The translations under genes were made by a program, and so were the position numbers. A DNA stretch of 64,000 nucleotides from Thermohalobaculum sp039180675 (GTDB taxonomy: Bacteria > Pseudomonadota > Alphaproteobacteria > Rhodobacterales > Rhodobacteraceae), in the NCBI GenBank assembly GCA_039180675.1, contig JBCDDC010000002.1, positions 62,001-126,000 on the forward strand. Direction: 5' to 3'. Of this stretch, positions 32,274-41,127 are shown one piece after another. The notes below the pieces were generated by a model. It saw only the letters and a list, made by a program, of their open reading frames with translations, searched no databases and was not told the DNA's origin. Numbering within the stretch: the stretch's first letter is position 1; each line of letters opens with the position of its first letter.

Positions 32274-35249
32274 ATGAAAGACGACAGCCAAAACGGCTCG
32301 TTTCACGCATCCTCCTTCCTTCAGGGTCACAATGCCGAATATGTGGAGCAGCTCTATGCGCGCTTCATGGCCAATCCCGGATCGGTCGACCCAAGCTGGC
32401 GGGAGTACTTCAACAGCCTTGGTGACGATCAGCGCAATGTGGCCGACGAGGCCGCCGGTGCCCCATGGGCGCGCGCCGACTGGCCGCCGACCCGCCCGAC
32501 CGAGGAGCTTGCCGCGCTGGACGGAAACTGGGATGCGCTGCCCGATCCCAAGAAGATCTCCAAGAAGATTGCCGACAAAGAGAAGGCCAATGGCAAGGCT
32601 ATCGATGCCGATCAGCTGAAGCAGGCAACGCTCGACTCGATCCGGGCGATCAACTTTATCCGGTCCTACCGCATCCGCGGGCATCTGGCGGCGGATCTCG
32701 ACCCGCTTGGGCTGTCCGGGGGCGAGAAGCACCCGGAGCTCGACCCGGCGTTCTTCGGCTTCACCGAGGCCGATATGGACCGGCCGATCTTCATCGATAA
32801 TCTACTGGGTCTGTCCGAGGCACCGCTCCGCGAGATCGAGGCGCTGTTGAAACGCACCTATGCGTCGACCTTTGCGCTTCAGTACATGCATCTCGACGAT
32901 CCGGTCGCCAAGCGCTGGCTGCAGGAGCGGATCGAGGGATATGACCGGGAGATCCAGTTCTCGACCGAGGGGCGCAAAGCCATCCTGAACAAGCTGGTCG
33001 AGTCTGAAGGCTTCGAGAAGTTCCTGCATGTGAAATACATGGGAACCAAACGCTTCGGCCTCGACGGCGGTGAGGCCGCGATCCCGGCTCTGGAGCAGAT
33101 CATCAAGCGCGGCGGTGCACTCGGTGCCAAGGAGATCGTCATCGGCATGCCGCATCGCGGGCGGTTGAACATCCTCGCCAACGTGATGGGCAAGCCGTTC
33201 CGGGCGATCTTCAACGAATTCCAGGGTGGCAGCTTCAAGCCGGATGATGTCGACGGATCAGGCGATGTGAAGTATCACCTTGGTGCGTCGTCGGACCGGA
33301 ATTTCGACGGGAACACGGTGCATTTGAGCCTGACGGCCAACCCCTCACATCTGGAGGCGGTGAATCCGGTCGTCCTCGGCAAGTGCCGGGCCAAGCTGGA
33401 GATCTATGACAACGACCCGAGTGCGGTGATCCCGCTTCTGCTCCACGGCGACGCGGCGTTCGCGGGCCAGGGGGTTGTGGCGGAGTGTTTCGGGCTCTCG
33501 GGTCTTGTGGGCCACCAGACCGGCGGTACGATCCATCTTATCGTGAACAATCAGATCGGGTTCACGACCGCGCCGCGCTTCTCACGCTCCTCACCCTATC
33601 CGACCGATATTGCGAAGATGGTGGACTGTCCGATCTTCCACGTGAACGGCGACGATCCTGAGGCTGTGGTGCATGCCGCCAAGGTGGCGACCGAATACCG
33701 GCAGAAGTTCCAGAAGGATGTCGTCATCGACATGTTCTGCTATCGCCGCTTTGGCCATAACGAGGGTGACGAACCGATGTTCACCCAGCCGCACATGTAC
33801 AAGCGGATCAAGAAGCACAAGACGACGATCCAGATCTATGCGGACCGGCTCGTCGATGATGGTCTGATCTCGGCCAATGAGGTCGATGAGAACCGGGCGA
33901 GTTTCCAGAACTTCCTCGCGCAGGAGTTCGAGGCGGGGACCAACTACCGGCCGAACAAGGCGGATTGGCTGGATGGGCGCTGGTCGGATCTGGAGCGCGC
34001 GGAGGGCGAGTATCAGCGTGGCCAGACCGCGATTGCCGAAGAGCTGTTCGATGAGGTCGGTGCGGCCCTAACCAGACTTCCTGATGGCTTCAATGCTCAC
34101 AGGACGATCTCCCGGATTCTCGACGCGAAGAGAGAGGTGATCGAGAAAGGCGAGGGCATCGACTGGGCGACGGCCGAGGCGCTCGCCTTCGGCTCGCTGC
34201 TCTGCGAAGGCTACAAGGTCAGGCTTTCGGGTCAGGATTGTACCCGGGGCACGTTCTCCCAACGCCATTCCGGGATCACGGATCAGGAGACAGAGGAGCG
34301 ATACTATCCGCTCAACCACATTCGGTCGGAAGGTGAGAACGGGGGACAGAAGCAATACGAGGTCATAGACTCGATGCTCTCGGAGTATGCCGTGCTCGGC
34401 TATGAGTACGGCTACTCGCTCGCCGAGCCGAATGCGCTGACGCTATGGGAGGCACAGTTCGGCGACTTTGCCAACGGCGCGCAGATCATGTTCGACCAGT
34501 TCGTTTGCTCAGGAGAACGCAAATGGTTGCGGATGTCGGGCCTCGTTTGCCTTTTGCCCCATGGCTTTGAAGGCCAGGGTCCGGAGCATTCGTCCGCACG
34601 GCTTGAGCGGTACCTGCAACTTTCGGCCGAAGACAACTGGATCGTCGCCAATTGCACGACACCGGCGAACTACTTCCACATCCTGCGCCGTCAGTTGCAC
34701 AGAAGCTTCCGCAAACCGCTGATCCTCATGACGCCGAAATCGCTGTTGCGCCATAAGCTCTGCATCTCGACGAAGGCTGACTTCACCGAAGGTTCGAGCT
34801 TTCACCGGGTGCTGTGGGATGACGCCCAGCTTGGCAATTCGGAGACCAAGTTGGTGTCCGATGACAAGATTAGGCGCGTCGTCCTCTGCTCCGGGAAAGT
34901 CTATTTCGACTTGCTGGAAAAGCGTGACGCAGCCGGGATTACCGACGTCTATCTGATGCGGCTGGAGCAGTTCTATCCGTTCCCGGCCCTCAGCCTGACG
35001 CGCGAATTGGTGCGCTTCAAAAACGCCGATATCGTCTGGTGCCAGGAAGAGCCCAAGAACCAGGGGGGCTGGTTCTTCGTCGAACCCAATATCGAATGGG
35101 TTCTGGGCCGGGTCGGCGGCAAGGCTGCAAGGGCAAGCTATGCTGGGCGTCCGGCCTCCGCTTCGCCCGCGACCGGGCTTGCGGCCCAGCACAAATATGA
35201 GCAGGAAACACTGATCGCTGCGGCGCTCGATCTGGAAGAGGATGCGTAG
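32274..35249 (+). CDS. sucA: 2-oxoglutarate dehydrogenase E1 component
   Basis: A 991-residue thiamine-diphosphate enzyme, the first of the 2-oxoglutarate dehydrogenase complex. It opens with the E1o signature FLQGHNAEYVEQLYARF, then has IGMPHRGRLNILANV, the ThDP-binding HGDAAFAGQGVV...NNQIGFTT region, FCYRRFGHNEGDEP, and the E2-binding C-terminus with LRLEQFYPFP. The ATG at 32274 is chosen from the conserved start; the frame is open to 32142, and no strong ribosome site is visible. It is followed one base later by sucB. Confidence 0.97.
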   Translation: MKDDSQNGSFHASSFLQGHNAEYVEQLYARFMANPGSVDPSWREYFNSLGDDQRNVADEAAGAPWARADWPPTRPTEELAALDGNWDALPDPKKISKKIADKEKANGKAIDADQLKQATLDSIRAINFIRSYRIRGHLAADLDPLGLSGGEKHPELDPAFFGFTEADMDRPIFIDNLLGLSEAPLREIEALLKRTYASTFALQYMHLDDPVAKRWLQERIEGYDREIQFSTEGRKAILNKLVESEGFEKFLHVKYMGTKRFGLDGGEAAIPALEQIIKRGGALGAKEIVIGMPHRGRLNILANVMGKPFRAIFNEFQGGSFKPDDVDGSGDVKYHLGASSDRNFDGNTVHLSLTANPSHLEAVNPVVLGKCRAKLEIYDNDPSAVIPLLLHGDAAFAGQGVVAECFGLSGLVGHQTGGTIHLIVNNQIGFTTAPRFSRSSPYPTDIAKMVDCPIFHVNGDDPEAVVHAAKVATEYRQKFQKDVVIDMFCYRRFGHNEGDEPMFTQPHMYKRIKKHKTTIQIYADRLVDDGLISANEVDENRASFQNFLAQEFEAGTNYRPNKADWLDGRWSDLERAEGEYQRGQTAIAEELFDEVGAALTRLPDGFNAHRTISRILDAKREVIEKGEGIDWATAEALAFGSLLCEGYKVRLSGQDCTRGTFSQRHSGITDQETEERYYPLNHIRSEGENGGQKQYEVIDSMLSEYAVLGYEYGYSLAEPNALTLWEAQFGDFANGAQIMFDQFVCSGERKWLRMSGLVCLLPHGFEGQGPEHSSARLERYLQLSAEDNWIVANCTTPANYFHILRRQLHRSFRKPLILMTPKSLLRHKLCISTKADFTEGSSFHRVLWDDAQLGNSETKLVSDDKIRRVVLCSGKVYFDLLEKRDAAGITDVYLMRLEQFYPFPALSLTRELVRFKNADIVWCQEEPKNQGGWFFVEPNIEWVLGRVGGKAARASYAGRPASASPATGLAAQHKYEQETLIAAALDLEEDA

Positions 35250-35250
35250 G

Positions 35251-36477
35251 ATGGCAACGGAAGTACGCGTGCCGACACTTGGGGAATCGGTCACGGAAGC
35301 CACGGTCGCGACCTGGTTCAAGCAGCCGGGTGAGGCGGTCGGTCAGGATGAGATGCTCTGCGAGCTCGAGACTGACAAGGTGACGGTGGAGGTGCCCTCC
35401 CCGATCGCCGGTGTGATGCACGAATTGGTCGCCAAGGAGGGCGATACGGTGGGTGTCGATGCGCTGCTCGCCACGATCGAGGCCGGAGAGGGCGCGGCTG
35501 CGGCCTCCCCTCCTAAGGCCGCCACGGCTGAAGCGCCGCCCGCACCCACCCACCCGGCCACAGCCGCGCCTTCGGGCAATGGCGCAGGTCCGGTTGCGTC
35601 TCCTTCGGCGCAGAAGATGATGGCCGAGGCGGGGATCGACCCTGGTGCCGTGTCCGGAACGGGCAAGGACGGGCGCATTCTGAAGGAAGACGTGGCGAGA
35701 GCAGCTACAGGCGCGCCTGCGCCGGTTTCGGCTCCCGCGCCCCCCACTCCGGCAGCACCTGTTGCGGAAAATGACACGGCCCGGGAGAAGCGGGTGCGGA
35801 TGACCCGGCTGCGCCATACCATCGCGCGCCGTCTCAAGGATGCGCAGAACACGGCGGCGATGCTGACCACCTATAACGAGGTGGACATGACCGCGATCAT
35901 GGCGCTCAGGAACGAATTCAAGGAGGAGTTCGTCAAGAAGCACGGCACCAAACTGGGCTTCATGAGCTTCTTCGTTAAAGCCTGTGTTCATGCGCTGCAT
36001 GAGGTGCCAGCAGTCAATGCCGAGATCGACGGCGACGAGCTTGTCTACAAGAACTACTACCACATTGGCGTGGCCGTCGGGACGCCGACCGGGCTTGTGG
36101 TGCCAATCGTGCGCAATGCCGATCATCTCGGTTTCTCCGATATCGAAAAGACCATTGCGGGGCTTGGCGAGAAGGCCCGCGATGGCAAGCTCACCATGGC
36201 GGATATGACGGGGGGCACGTTCACGATCTCGAACGGGGGTGTCTATGGCTCGCTGATGTCCTCGCCCATTCTGAACCCGCCGCAATCGGGCATCCTCGGC
36301 ATGCACAAGATCCAGCAGCGCCCGATGGTCGTGGATGGGGAGATTAAGGCCCGGCCAATGATGTATCTCGCGCTCAGCTATGATCACCGGATCATCGACG
36401 GCAAAGAGGCCGTAACTTTCCTCGTGCGCGTCAAGGAAGCGCTGGAGGACCCGCGGCGTCTGTTGATGGATCTTTGA
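35251..36477 (+). CDS. sucB: dihydrolipoamide succinyltransferase (E2) of 2-oxoglutarate dehydrogenase
   Basis: A 408-residue E2. The lipoyl domain (1-80) has its lipoyl Lys at 43 in ELETDKVTVEV; an Ala/Pro-rich linker follows; the E1/E3-binding domain is SAQKMMAEAGIDPGAVSGTGKDGR; and the catalytic domain ends with YDHRIIDGKEAVTFL, the His-Asp pair for acyl transfer. It transfers the succinyl group to CoA. A single base lies between the sucA stop and the ATG, with GAAGAGG upstream. Confidence 0.97.
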   Translation: MATEVRVPTLGESVTEATVATWFKQPGEAVGQDEMLCELETDKVTVEVPSPIAGVMHELVAKEGDTVGVDALLATIEAGEGAAAASPPKAATAEAPPAPTHPATAAPSGNGAGPVASPSAQKMMAEAGIDPGAVSGTGKDGRILKEDVARAATGAPAPVSAPAPPTPAAPVAENDTAREKRVRMTRLRHTIARRLKDAQNTAAMLTTYNEVDMTAIMALRNEFKEEFVKKHGTKLGFMSFFVKACVHALHEVPAVNAEIDGDELVYKNYYHIGVAVGTPTGLVVPIVRNADHLGFSDIEKTIAGLGEKARDGKLTMADMTGGTFTISNGGVYGSLMSSPILNPPQSGILGMHKIQQRPMVVDGEIKARPMMYLALSYDHRIIDGKEAVTFLVRVKEALEDPRRLLMDL

Positions 36478-36479
36478 GA

Positions 36480-36893
36480 ATGGGACGACCGATCGGCGGT
36501 CCGCCTCAGTCCCGCGAAGATGTCGTGCGATCGAACATCAGGTTCGCACGTCTTTGGGTTTGCTTGACCCCCTTAACGGGCCTTGTCTGGGCAGCAACGG
36601 ACTATCTTCAACCGTTAAGCTGGTATATCGGCGCGGTTGGTATCATCGCGATCATGACCTTTATGATCCTGGTCATGGGGTGCACCGTTGTGTTCTTCGC
36701 GTACGCGCGCCGCCTTGAGCCAAGGACCATGGTAGCTCTGTCGATTATTGCCGCACTTGTCGGGTTGCTTCAGTGGGACTGGCAAGCCATGGGAGCAGCT
36801 ATGCTCTTCGGATTGCTTTTGGCAATTTGTGCCAGGTCAATCTACGAACTCTTCTTTTGTGAGGATCAACTTGTGGAGGCGAGGTCGAACTAG
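36480..36893 (+). CDS. hypothetical membrane protein between sucB and lpdA
   Basis: A 137-residue protein with four hydrophobic stretches: FARLWVCLTPLTGLVWAA, YIGAVGIIAIMTFMILVM (running into GCTVVFFAYA), TMVALSIIAALVGLL and AMGAAMLFGLLLAICA. No family is recognised. It starts two bases after the sucB stop, so it must be on the same message. Codon use is less GC-biased than in sucB. With the similar gene between sucC and sucD it forms a pattern of small membrane genes slipped into the TCA operon. Confidence 0.6.
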   Translation: MGRPIGGPPQSREDVVRSNIRFARLWVCLTPLTGLVWAATDYLQPLSWYIGAVGIIAIMTFMILVMGCTVVFFAYARRLEPRTMVALSIIAALVGLLQWDWQAMGAAMLFGLLLAICARSIYELFFCEDQLVEARSN

Positions 36894-36921
36894 ACCTGTC
36901 TAGCATGGAAGGAGCATGTGA

Positions 36922-37344
36922 GTGACTGATGCGGTGCCGCCGCCAATCGTTCCCTATCTGACGGTCCGTGATGCCAGATCTGCGCTTGCCTTCTACTCGA
37001 CAGCCTTTGGCGGGAAGACCATTAAACTGATGGAAGCGGCTGACGGCAGTGTTTTCCATGCCAGAACCCGGATCGGCGAAGGGCTTGTGATGCTTTATGA
37101 AGAGAAGACAGGAAGCCCAGATGCCAATGGAGCGCCGGAGACGCTTGGCGGTTCGCCCGTCTCGATCCGGATTGAACTGGCGAAGGCAGATGCTGTCGAT
37201 TCGACCTTCGCCAAAGCGATCGCGCATGGGGCGATCCAGGTGCACCCGCCAACCGACAGGCCATGGGGTCGTCTTGCACAGGTGCGGGATCCTGAAGGAC
37301 ATTTCTGGAGCCTCGCGGCGACAGATCTCTCGGCTGGAGCCTGA
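36922..37344 (+). CDS. VOC family protein, PhnB/glyoxalase type
   Basis: A 140-residue vicinal-oxygen-chelate protein starting at GTG 36922 with GGAG upstream. It has two beta-alpha-beta-beta-beta halves: IVPYLTVRDARSALAFYSTAFGG and VSIRIELAKADAVDSTFAKA, with WGRLAQVRDPEGHFWSLA at the end. The GRxxxVxDPxGHxW pattern matches PhnB-like proteins. The metal site is incomplete, so a chemical role is not assigned. It lies between a membrane-protein gene and lpdA. Confidence 0.8.
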   Translation: MTDAVPPPIVPYLTVRDARSALAFYSTAFGGKTIKLMEAADGSVFHARTRIGEGLVMLYEEKTGSPDANGAPETLGGSPVSIRIELAKADAVDSTFAKAIAHGAIQVHPPTDRPWGRLAQVRDPEGHFWSLAATDLSAGA

Positions 37345-37404
37345 AAGGGAATACGATTTTCGCGGTGCTGGTGTCGCGACTTTGGACTTCGGAAGGAATG
37401 AGCA

Positions 37405-38787
37405 ATGGCAGACTATGATCTCGTGATAATCGGCGGCGGCCCGGGCGGGTATGTCTGCGCGATCCGGGCGGCGCAGCTTGGGCTGAAGGTGGCCTGTGTC
37501 GAGGGGCGCGGAGCGCTCGGCGGGACTTGCCTCAATGTCGGCTGCATTCCGTCCAAGGCGCTGTTGCATGCCTCGGAGATGCTCCATGAGGCGGGCGGGA
37601 ACTTCGCCGAGATGGGGATCATCGCCAAGGAGGTCTCGGTCGATCTGCCGAAGATGCATGCCTACAAGGCAGGCGTGATCGATGCCAACACGTCGGGCAT
37701 CGAATTCTTGTTCAAGAAGAACAAGGTCGAATATGTGCAGGGCTGGGGGGAGATTGTCTCGGCCGGTGAAGTCAAGGTCGGTGACCGGACGCTGACGACG
37801 AAGAACATCGTCATCGCGACAGGGTCGGAGCCGTCGTCGCTCCCGGGCGTCGAGGTGGACGAGGAGCGGGTTGTGTCGTCAACCGGTGCGCTCGATCTGC
37901 CGGAGGTGCCGAAACGCCTTGTCGTCATTGGGGCGGGGGTGATCGGGCTGGAGCTCGGCTCGGTTTGGCAGCGCCTCGGCTCGGAGGTGACCGTGATAGA
38001 ATATCTCGATCACATCACGCCCGGTCAGGATGCTGAGGTCTCCAAACAGTTCCAGAAGATCCTGAAGAAGCAGGGCTTCAATTTCATCCTGAACGCCGCC
38101 GTCTCGGGCGTCGACAAGGCCAACACGCTGAAGGTCAACTACACGCTGCGCAAGGATGAAAGCGAACATTCGGTCGAGGCGGATGTGGTTTTGCTCGCCA
38201 CCGGAAGGCGGGGTTTCACGGAAGGTCTCGGGCTGGAACGTGTGGGTGTCGAGACCGTGCGGGACAAGGTCAAAACGTCGGCGGGATGGAAAACGACTGT
38301 GCCTGGGATCTACGCGATCGGCGATGTGATTTCGGGCCCCATGCTGGCGCATAAAGCCGAGGATGAGGGCATGGCCGTGGCCGAGGAGATCGCCGGCAAG
38401 CATGGGCATGTGAATTATGACGTTATCCCGGGCGTGATCTACACTGCGCCGGAGGTGGCGAACCTCGGAAAGACCGAGGAGGAATTGAAGGCAGACGGCA
38501 TCCCCTACAAGGTCGGCAAATTCCCATTCATGGCAAACGGCCGGGCGAAAGCGAACTTTGCCACCGATGGGTTCGTCAAGATGCTGGCCCATGCCGAGAC
38601 CGACCGCATCCTTGGGTGCCATATCATCGGCCCGGCCGCGGGCGATCTGGTGCATGAGATCTGTGTTGCGATGGAATTCGGCGCAGCGGCGCAGGACATC
38701 GCATTGACCTGCCACGCGCACCCCACATATTCCGAGGCCATGCGGGAAGCTGCCATGGCCTGTGGTGACGGCCCGATCCATTCCTGA
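37405..38787 (+). CDS. lpdA: dihydrolipoyl dehydrogenase (E3)
   Basis: A 460-residue flavoprotein that reoxidises dihydrolipoamide in 2-oxoacid dehydrogenase complexes with NAD+. FAD fold VIIGGGPGGYVCAIRA at 8-23, redox cysteines 42 and 47 in GGTCLNVGCIPSK, NAD fold VVIGAGVIGLELGSVW, AIGDV, and the C-terminal catalytic HAHPTYSE. Its place at the end of sucA-sucB suggests it is the E3 of this complex. GGAAGGA precedes the ATG. Confidence 0.97.
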   Translation: MADYDLVIIGGGPGGYVCAIRAAQLGLKVACVEGRGALGGTCLNVGCIPSKALLHASEMLHEAGGNFAEMGIIAKEVSVDLPKMHAYKAGVIDANTSGIEFLFKKNKVEYVQGWGEIVSAGEVKVGDRTLTTKNIVIATGSEPSSLPGVEVDEERVVSSTGALDLPEVPKRLVVIGAGVIGLELGSVWQRLGSEVTVIEYLDHITPGQDAEVSKQFQKILKKQGFNFILNAAVSGVDKANTLKVNYTLRKDESEHSVEADVVLLATGRRGFTEGLGLERVGVETVRDKVKTSAGWKTTVPGIYAIGDVISGPMLAHKAEDEGMAVAEEIAGKHGHVNYDVIPGVIYTAPEVANLGKTEEELKADGIPYKVGKFPFMANGRAKANFATDGFVKMLAHAETDRILGCHIIGPAAGDLVHEICVAMEFGAAAQDIALTCHAHPTYSEAMREAAMACGDGPIHS

Positions 38788-38799
38788 AGAGGATTGCTC

Positions 38800-39324
38800 A
38801 TGAAACTGCTGGGAATTTCGGGCTCGCTCCGCGCGGGCAGCTATAACTCGATGTTGGTGCGCGAGGCAGCGCGCGTGTTCGAGCCTTCGGAATTTACCTT
38901 CGCGGATATGAACCTGCCGCTTTTCAACGAGGATGTGGAGGCGGAGGGGATGCCCGGGCCGGTTCAGGCGCTTTGTGATCAGATCGTGGCCGCCGATGCG
39001 ATCGTGCTCTCGACCACCGAGTACAACAAGGGCCCCTCCGGCGTGATGAAGAACATGCTGGACTGGGTCTCGCGCCCGCGGCCCGCGCCCATGGTCGGCA
39101 AGCCGGTCGCCGTGCTGTCAGCCTCGGCAGGTATCGCGGGAGGGCAGCGCGCGATGTCCACGATGTACCTCTTCCTGATCCCGTTCAAAGTGGAGCTCAT
39201 CACGGCGGCCGAGTGCAATGTCGGCAATGCGGCGGATGCGTTTGACGAAGATGGGCGGTTGAAGAGCAAAGCCTACATTACTGCTCTGGAACGCCAGATG
39301 GAGGCACTGAAGGCCGCGATTTGA
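38800..39324 (+). CDS. NADPH-dependent FMN reductase
   Basis: A 174-residue flavodoxin-fold reductase. GISGSLRAGSYNSML binds the FMN phosphate, and STTEYNKGPSGVMKNMLDWVSR is the family signature for ring contact. It should pass electrons from NAD(P)H to FMN, quinones or azo dyes. ATG 38800 follows GAAGAGG and starts 12 bases after lpdA, so it is probably the last gene of the TCA operon. Confidence 0.9.
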   Translation: MKLLGISGSLRAGSYNSMLVREAARVFEPSEFTFADMNLPLFNEDVEAEGMPGPVQALCDQIVAADAIVLSTTEYNKGPSGVMKNMLDWVSRPRPAPMVGKPVAVLSASAGIAGGQRAMSTMYLFLIPFKVELITAAECNVGNAADAFDEDGRLKSKAYITALERQMEALKAAI

Positions 39325-39367
39325 GGCCGACGGGGCAGCATCGAGTGGTTTCCCACTATGATGCGGG

Positions 39368-39383
39368 GTCACAGCCATGTGAC
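39368..39383. repeat. GTCACA/TGTGAC inverted repeat
   Basis: GTCACA-GCCA-TGTGAC is a perfect six-base dyad with a four-base spacer in the 132-base gap after the FMN reductase gene. It could be an operator or a short stem. The half-site order is the reverse of a Crp site, so Crp is not proposed. Confidence 0.3.
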
Positions 39384-39456
39384 GCGGCGTCATCTGATTT
39401 TCCCTCCAGGACGAGTATCTTCTGTGCCAAGGCGTGCAAGAGCTGGAGAGTTTGAG

Positions 39457-39516
39457 ATGCTCAAGGGAATTACTGCGATCGTTTTGCTGGCACTGCTTGC
39501 AGCGCCCAGCTTATAA
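39457..39516 (+). CDS. possible 19-residue signal-like peptide
   Basis: ATG 39457 opens a 19-codon frame (LKGITAIVLLALLAAPSL after Met) ended by TAA, with GGAGAG seven bases upstream. The product is a bare hydrophobic segment like the start of a lipoprotein or small secreted protein. Either it is a genuine small membrane peptide or the front end of a gene cut by an early stop. Nothing convincing follows in frame. Confidence 0.35.
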   Translation: MLKGITAIVLLALLAAPSL

Positions 39517-39565
39517 ACGAGACTGGTTGCCCACCCGAATGGGCTTTGGGGAAGGCTGACCCTGA

Positions 39566-40171
39566 TCAGGACGGCTCGTCAGCGCGGATAACGACTTTGA
39601 CCGGGGTCGGTTTGTACCCGTTGCAAGGGTTATGCATCTGCGGGCAGTTTGAGAGGACTGCGAGGACATCCCGCTCAGCACGAAGCGCTACATGACCGCC
39701 AGGTTTCAGCATCGCCTCGGCAACCCCGGCTGATCCGTCATCCAGAACCGGCACGCTCATGAACCAGTTCACGTTTGGCACGATCGCGTCAGGCCCCAGG
39801 CCGTGACGGGCAAGTTCACTCTCGAAATTCGAATAACAGGACTCGGTTGTCTCGACCCCGTAGCGCAGCCGGTTGTTGGGGTTGGAGCAGCACCCGTAGA
39901 TGGTGTCGTGTCGCCCGATCGTGTCTTCGGTCACGGTCATCAGCGCGAGGCCCGAGTCGGAGTAGAGAACGGTGCCAAAGCCCACATAGACATTGCCCTG
40001 AACCTTGACCGTGTTCGTGGCGGAATAGCGCTCCTGCGGCGTGTGGGCATCGTAGCAGAGGAAGTCGACCGCCTGTTGGCCCTCGAGATCGGTGATGACC
40101 AGCGTCTCGCCCATGCGCACGACGCCTGACCATGGCGCGCAGGCGGGAACGGTCTCTTCGTGCCGGATCAT
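39566..40171 (-). CDS. DUF1989 / urea carboxylase-associated family protein
   Basis: A 201-residue DUF1989 protein. The opening ETVPACAPWSGVVRMGETLVITDLEG, the QAVDFLCYDA block, TTESCYSNFESEL and the closing SNCPQMHNPCNGYKP, with its conserved Cys, are the family marks. Relatives act as UctB-like partners of urea carboxylase or as carboxyguanidine deiminase subunits in guanidine breakdown. No carboxylase is present here. It is coupled to the lactonase gene by a TGATG overlap and has a paralogue at 43406-44014 on the other strand. Confidence 0.8.
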   Translation of the reverse strand: MIRHEETVPACAPWSGVVRMGETLVITDLEGQQAVDFLCYDAHTPQERYSATNTVKVQGNVYVGFGTVLYSDSGLALMTVTEDTIGRHDTIYGCCSNPNNRLRYGVETTESCYSNFESELARHGLGPDAIVPNVNWFMSVPVLDDGSAGVAEAMLKPGGHVALRAERDVLAVLSNCPQMHNPCNGYKPTPVKVVIRADEPS

Positions 40172-40968
40172 CAGCCGAGCGTGCCGATCGCGCCTCGGTC
40201 AAGGCGCACCACACCGGGGGGACCGGCCTCGGGGAACAAGGTCAGGACGAGCGGGTCGTGGCCCGGAACGCATTGCTCGTTGGACGACGCGAGCGAGCGG
40301 ATGATGTCCCAGCCCCGATACATTTCCTCGACATTGACGACGATGGGGAAGGCCTTGCGCGCCATGAAGTTCTCATAGAAGTGGCTGGCATCGGAGGCGA
40401 GGCAGAGCCACCCGGCCTCCGTCTTCACCCGTACGGACATCAGCCCCTTGGAGTGACCGCCGATTGCGTGGACCGTGATGCCGGGTGCGATCTCGGCATC
40501 GCCCTCGTGGAAGATGACTTTGCCCGAGTAGACGTGCTTGACCATCTGTACGATATGCTCGACCGAGAAGGGCATTTTCAGCGCTGACATGCACATGCAG
40601 GGTCCGGTGGCATAGGCCATCTCGGCCGACTGAATATGGAACTTGGCGTTCGGAAAACTGTCGAGCGTTCCGGCATGATCGTAGTGCAGATGTGTGACGA
40701 TAACTGTGTCGATTTCCTCGGCCGAGATGTTGATCGCCTTGAGTGCTTCGACGGGGTGGAGCGTGATCGGGCGGCCGCGGCGTTTCGCTTCCGCCGTGTC
40801 GTAGCCGGTATCGACCAGGATCGTGCGGGTCTGACCCTTGATGACCCAGATGAAGTAATCGATCGGGTGCGGGGCCGCATGATCATCGTCGAAGAGAAAG
40901 CTTTCGATCCGGGTGCGCGCCGGTCGGTCGCCATACTTCAGCGCATAGACTTCCCAGGTTTCTTCCAT
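40171..40968 (-). CDS. metallo-beta-lactamase fold hydrolase, AHL-lactonase type
   Basis: A 265-residue MBL-fold protein. The zinc ligands are H93, H95, D97 and H98 in THLHYDHAG, with GHSKGLMSV as the third His strand, an Asp in LASDASHFYENF and a C-terminal VPGHDP. This pattern is that of N-acyl homoserine lactonase-like hydrolases. Whether it opens an acyl lactone, another lactone or a sugar lactone is unknown; the dehydrogenases across the divergent promoter suggest a catabolic lactone. ATG 40968 follows GGAG. It is followed by a DUF1989 gene with one-base overlap. Confidence 0.85.
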   Translation of the reverse strand: MEETWEVYALKYGDRPARTRIESFLFDDDHAAPHPIDYFIWVIKGQTRTILVDTGYDTAEAKRRGRPITLHPVEALKAINISAEEIDTVIVTHLHYDHAGTLDSFPNAKFHIQSAEMAYATGPCMCMSALKMPFSVEHIVQMVKHVYSGKVIFHEGDAEIAPGITVHAIGGHSKGLMSVRVKTEAGWLCLASDASHFYENFMARKAFPIVVNVEEMYRGWDIIRSLASSNEQCVPGHDPLVLTLFPEAGPPGVVRLDRGAIGTLG

Positions 40969-40969
40969 G

Positions 40970-41053
40970 TCAGTTCTCCGGCTGGATGTGGCTCGGGGCG
41001 GTCTTGGCGAAGACAATGCGTTCGATGTCGAAGAGGATGATGACCGCGGGCAT
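40970..41053 (-). CDS. possible 27-residue leader peptide before the lactonase gene
   Basis: ATG 41053 opens a 27-codon frame with GGGGAGGG just upstream, and its TGA ends one base before the lactonase ATG. The peptide (starting MPAVIILFDIERIVFAK) has no match I know. The strong ribosome site and the stop-start spacing suggest it could couple translation to the lactonase. It could also be chance. Confidence 0.35.
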   Translation of the reverse strand: MPAVIILFDIERIVFAKTAPSHIQPEN

Positions 41054-41127
41054 GCGCCCTCCCCGATGGTTCCGTTCAGGCGAGAGTATGGTAAAGCGCA
41101 TTGGGTGACCAGCGGGAGGGGAAACCG

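Noticed and set aside
35017..36387. 456-residue minus-strand open frame through sucB
   Set aside because: It is a GC-rich shadow of a well conserved gene, rich in Arg/His/Gly, with no recognisable domain.
39368..39383. Crp binding site
   Set aside because: The half sites are in the reverse order (TCACA then TGTGA) from a Crp site; only the inverted repeat is recorded.
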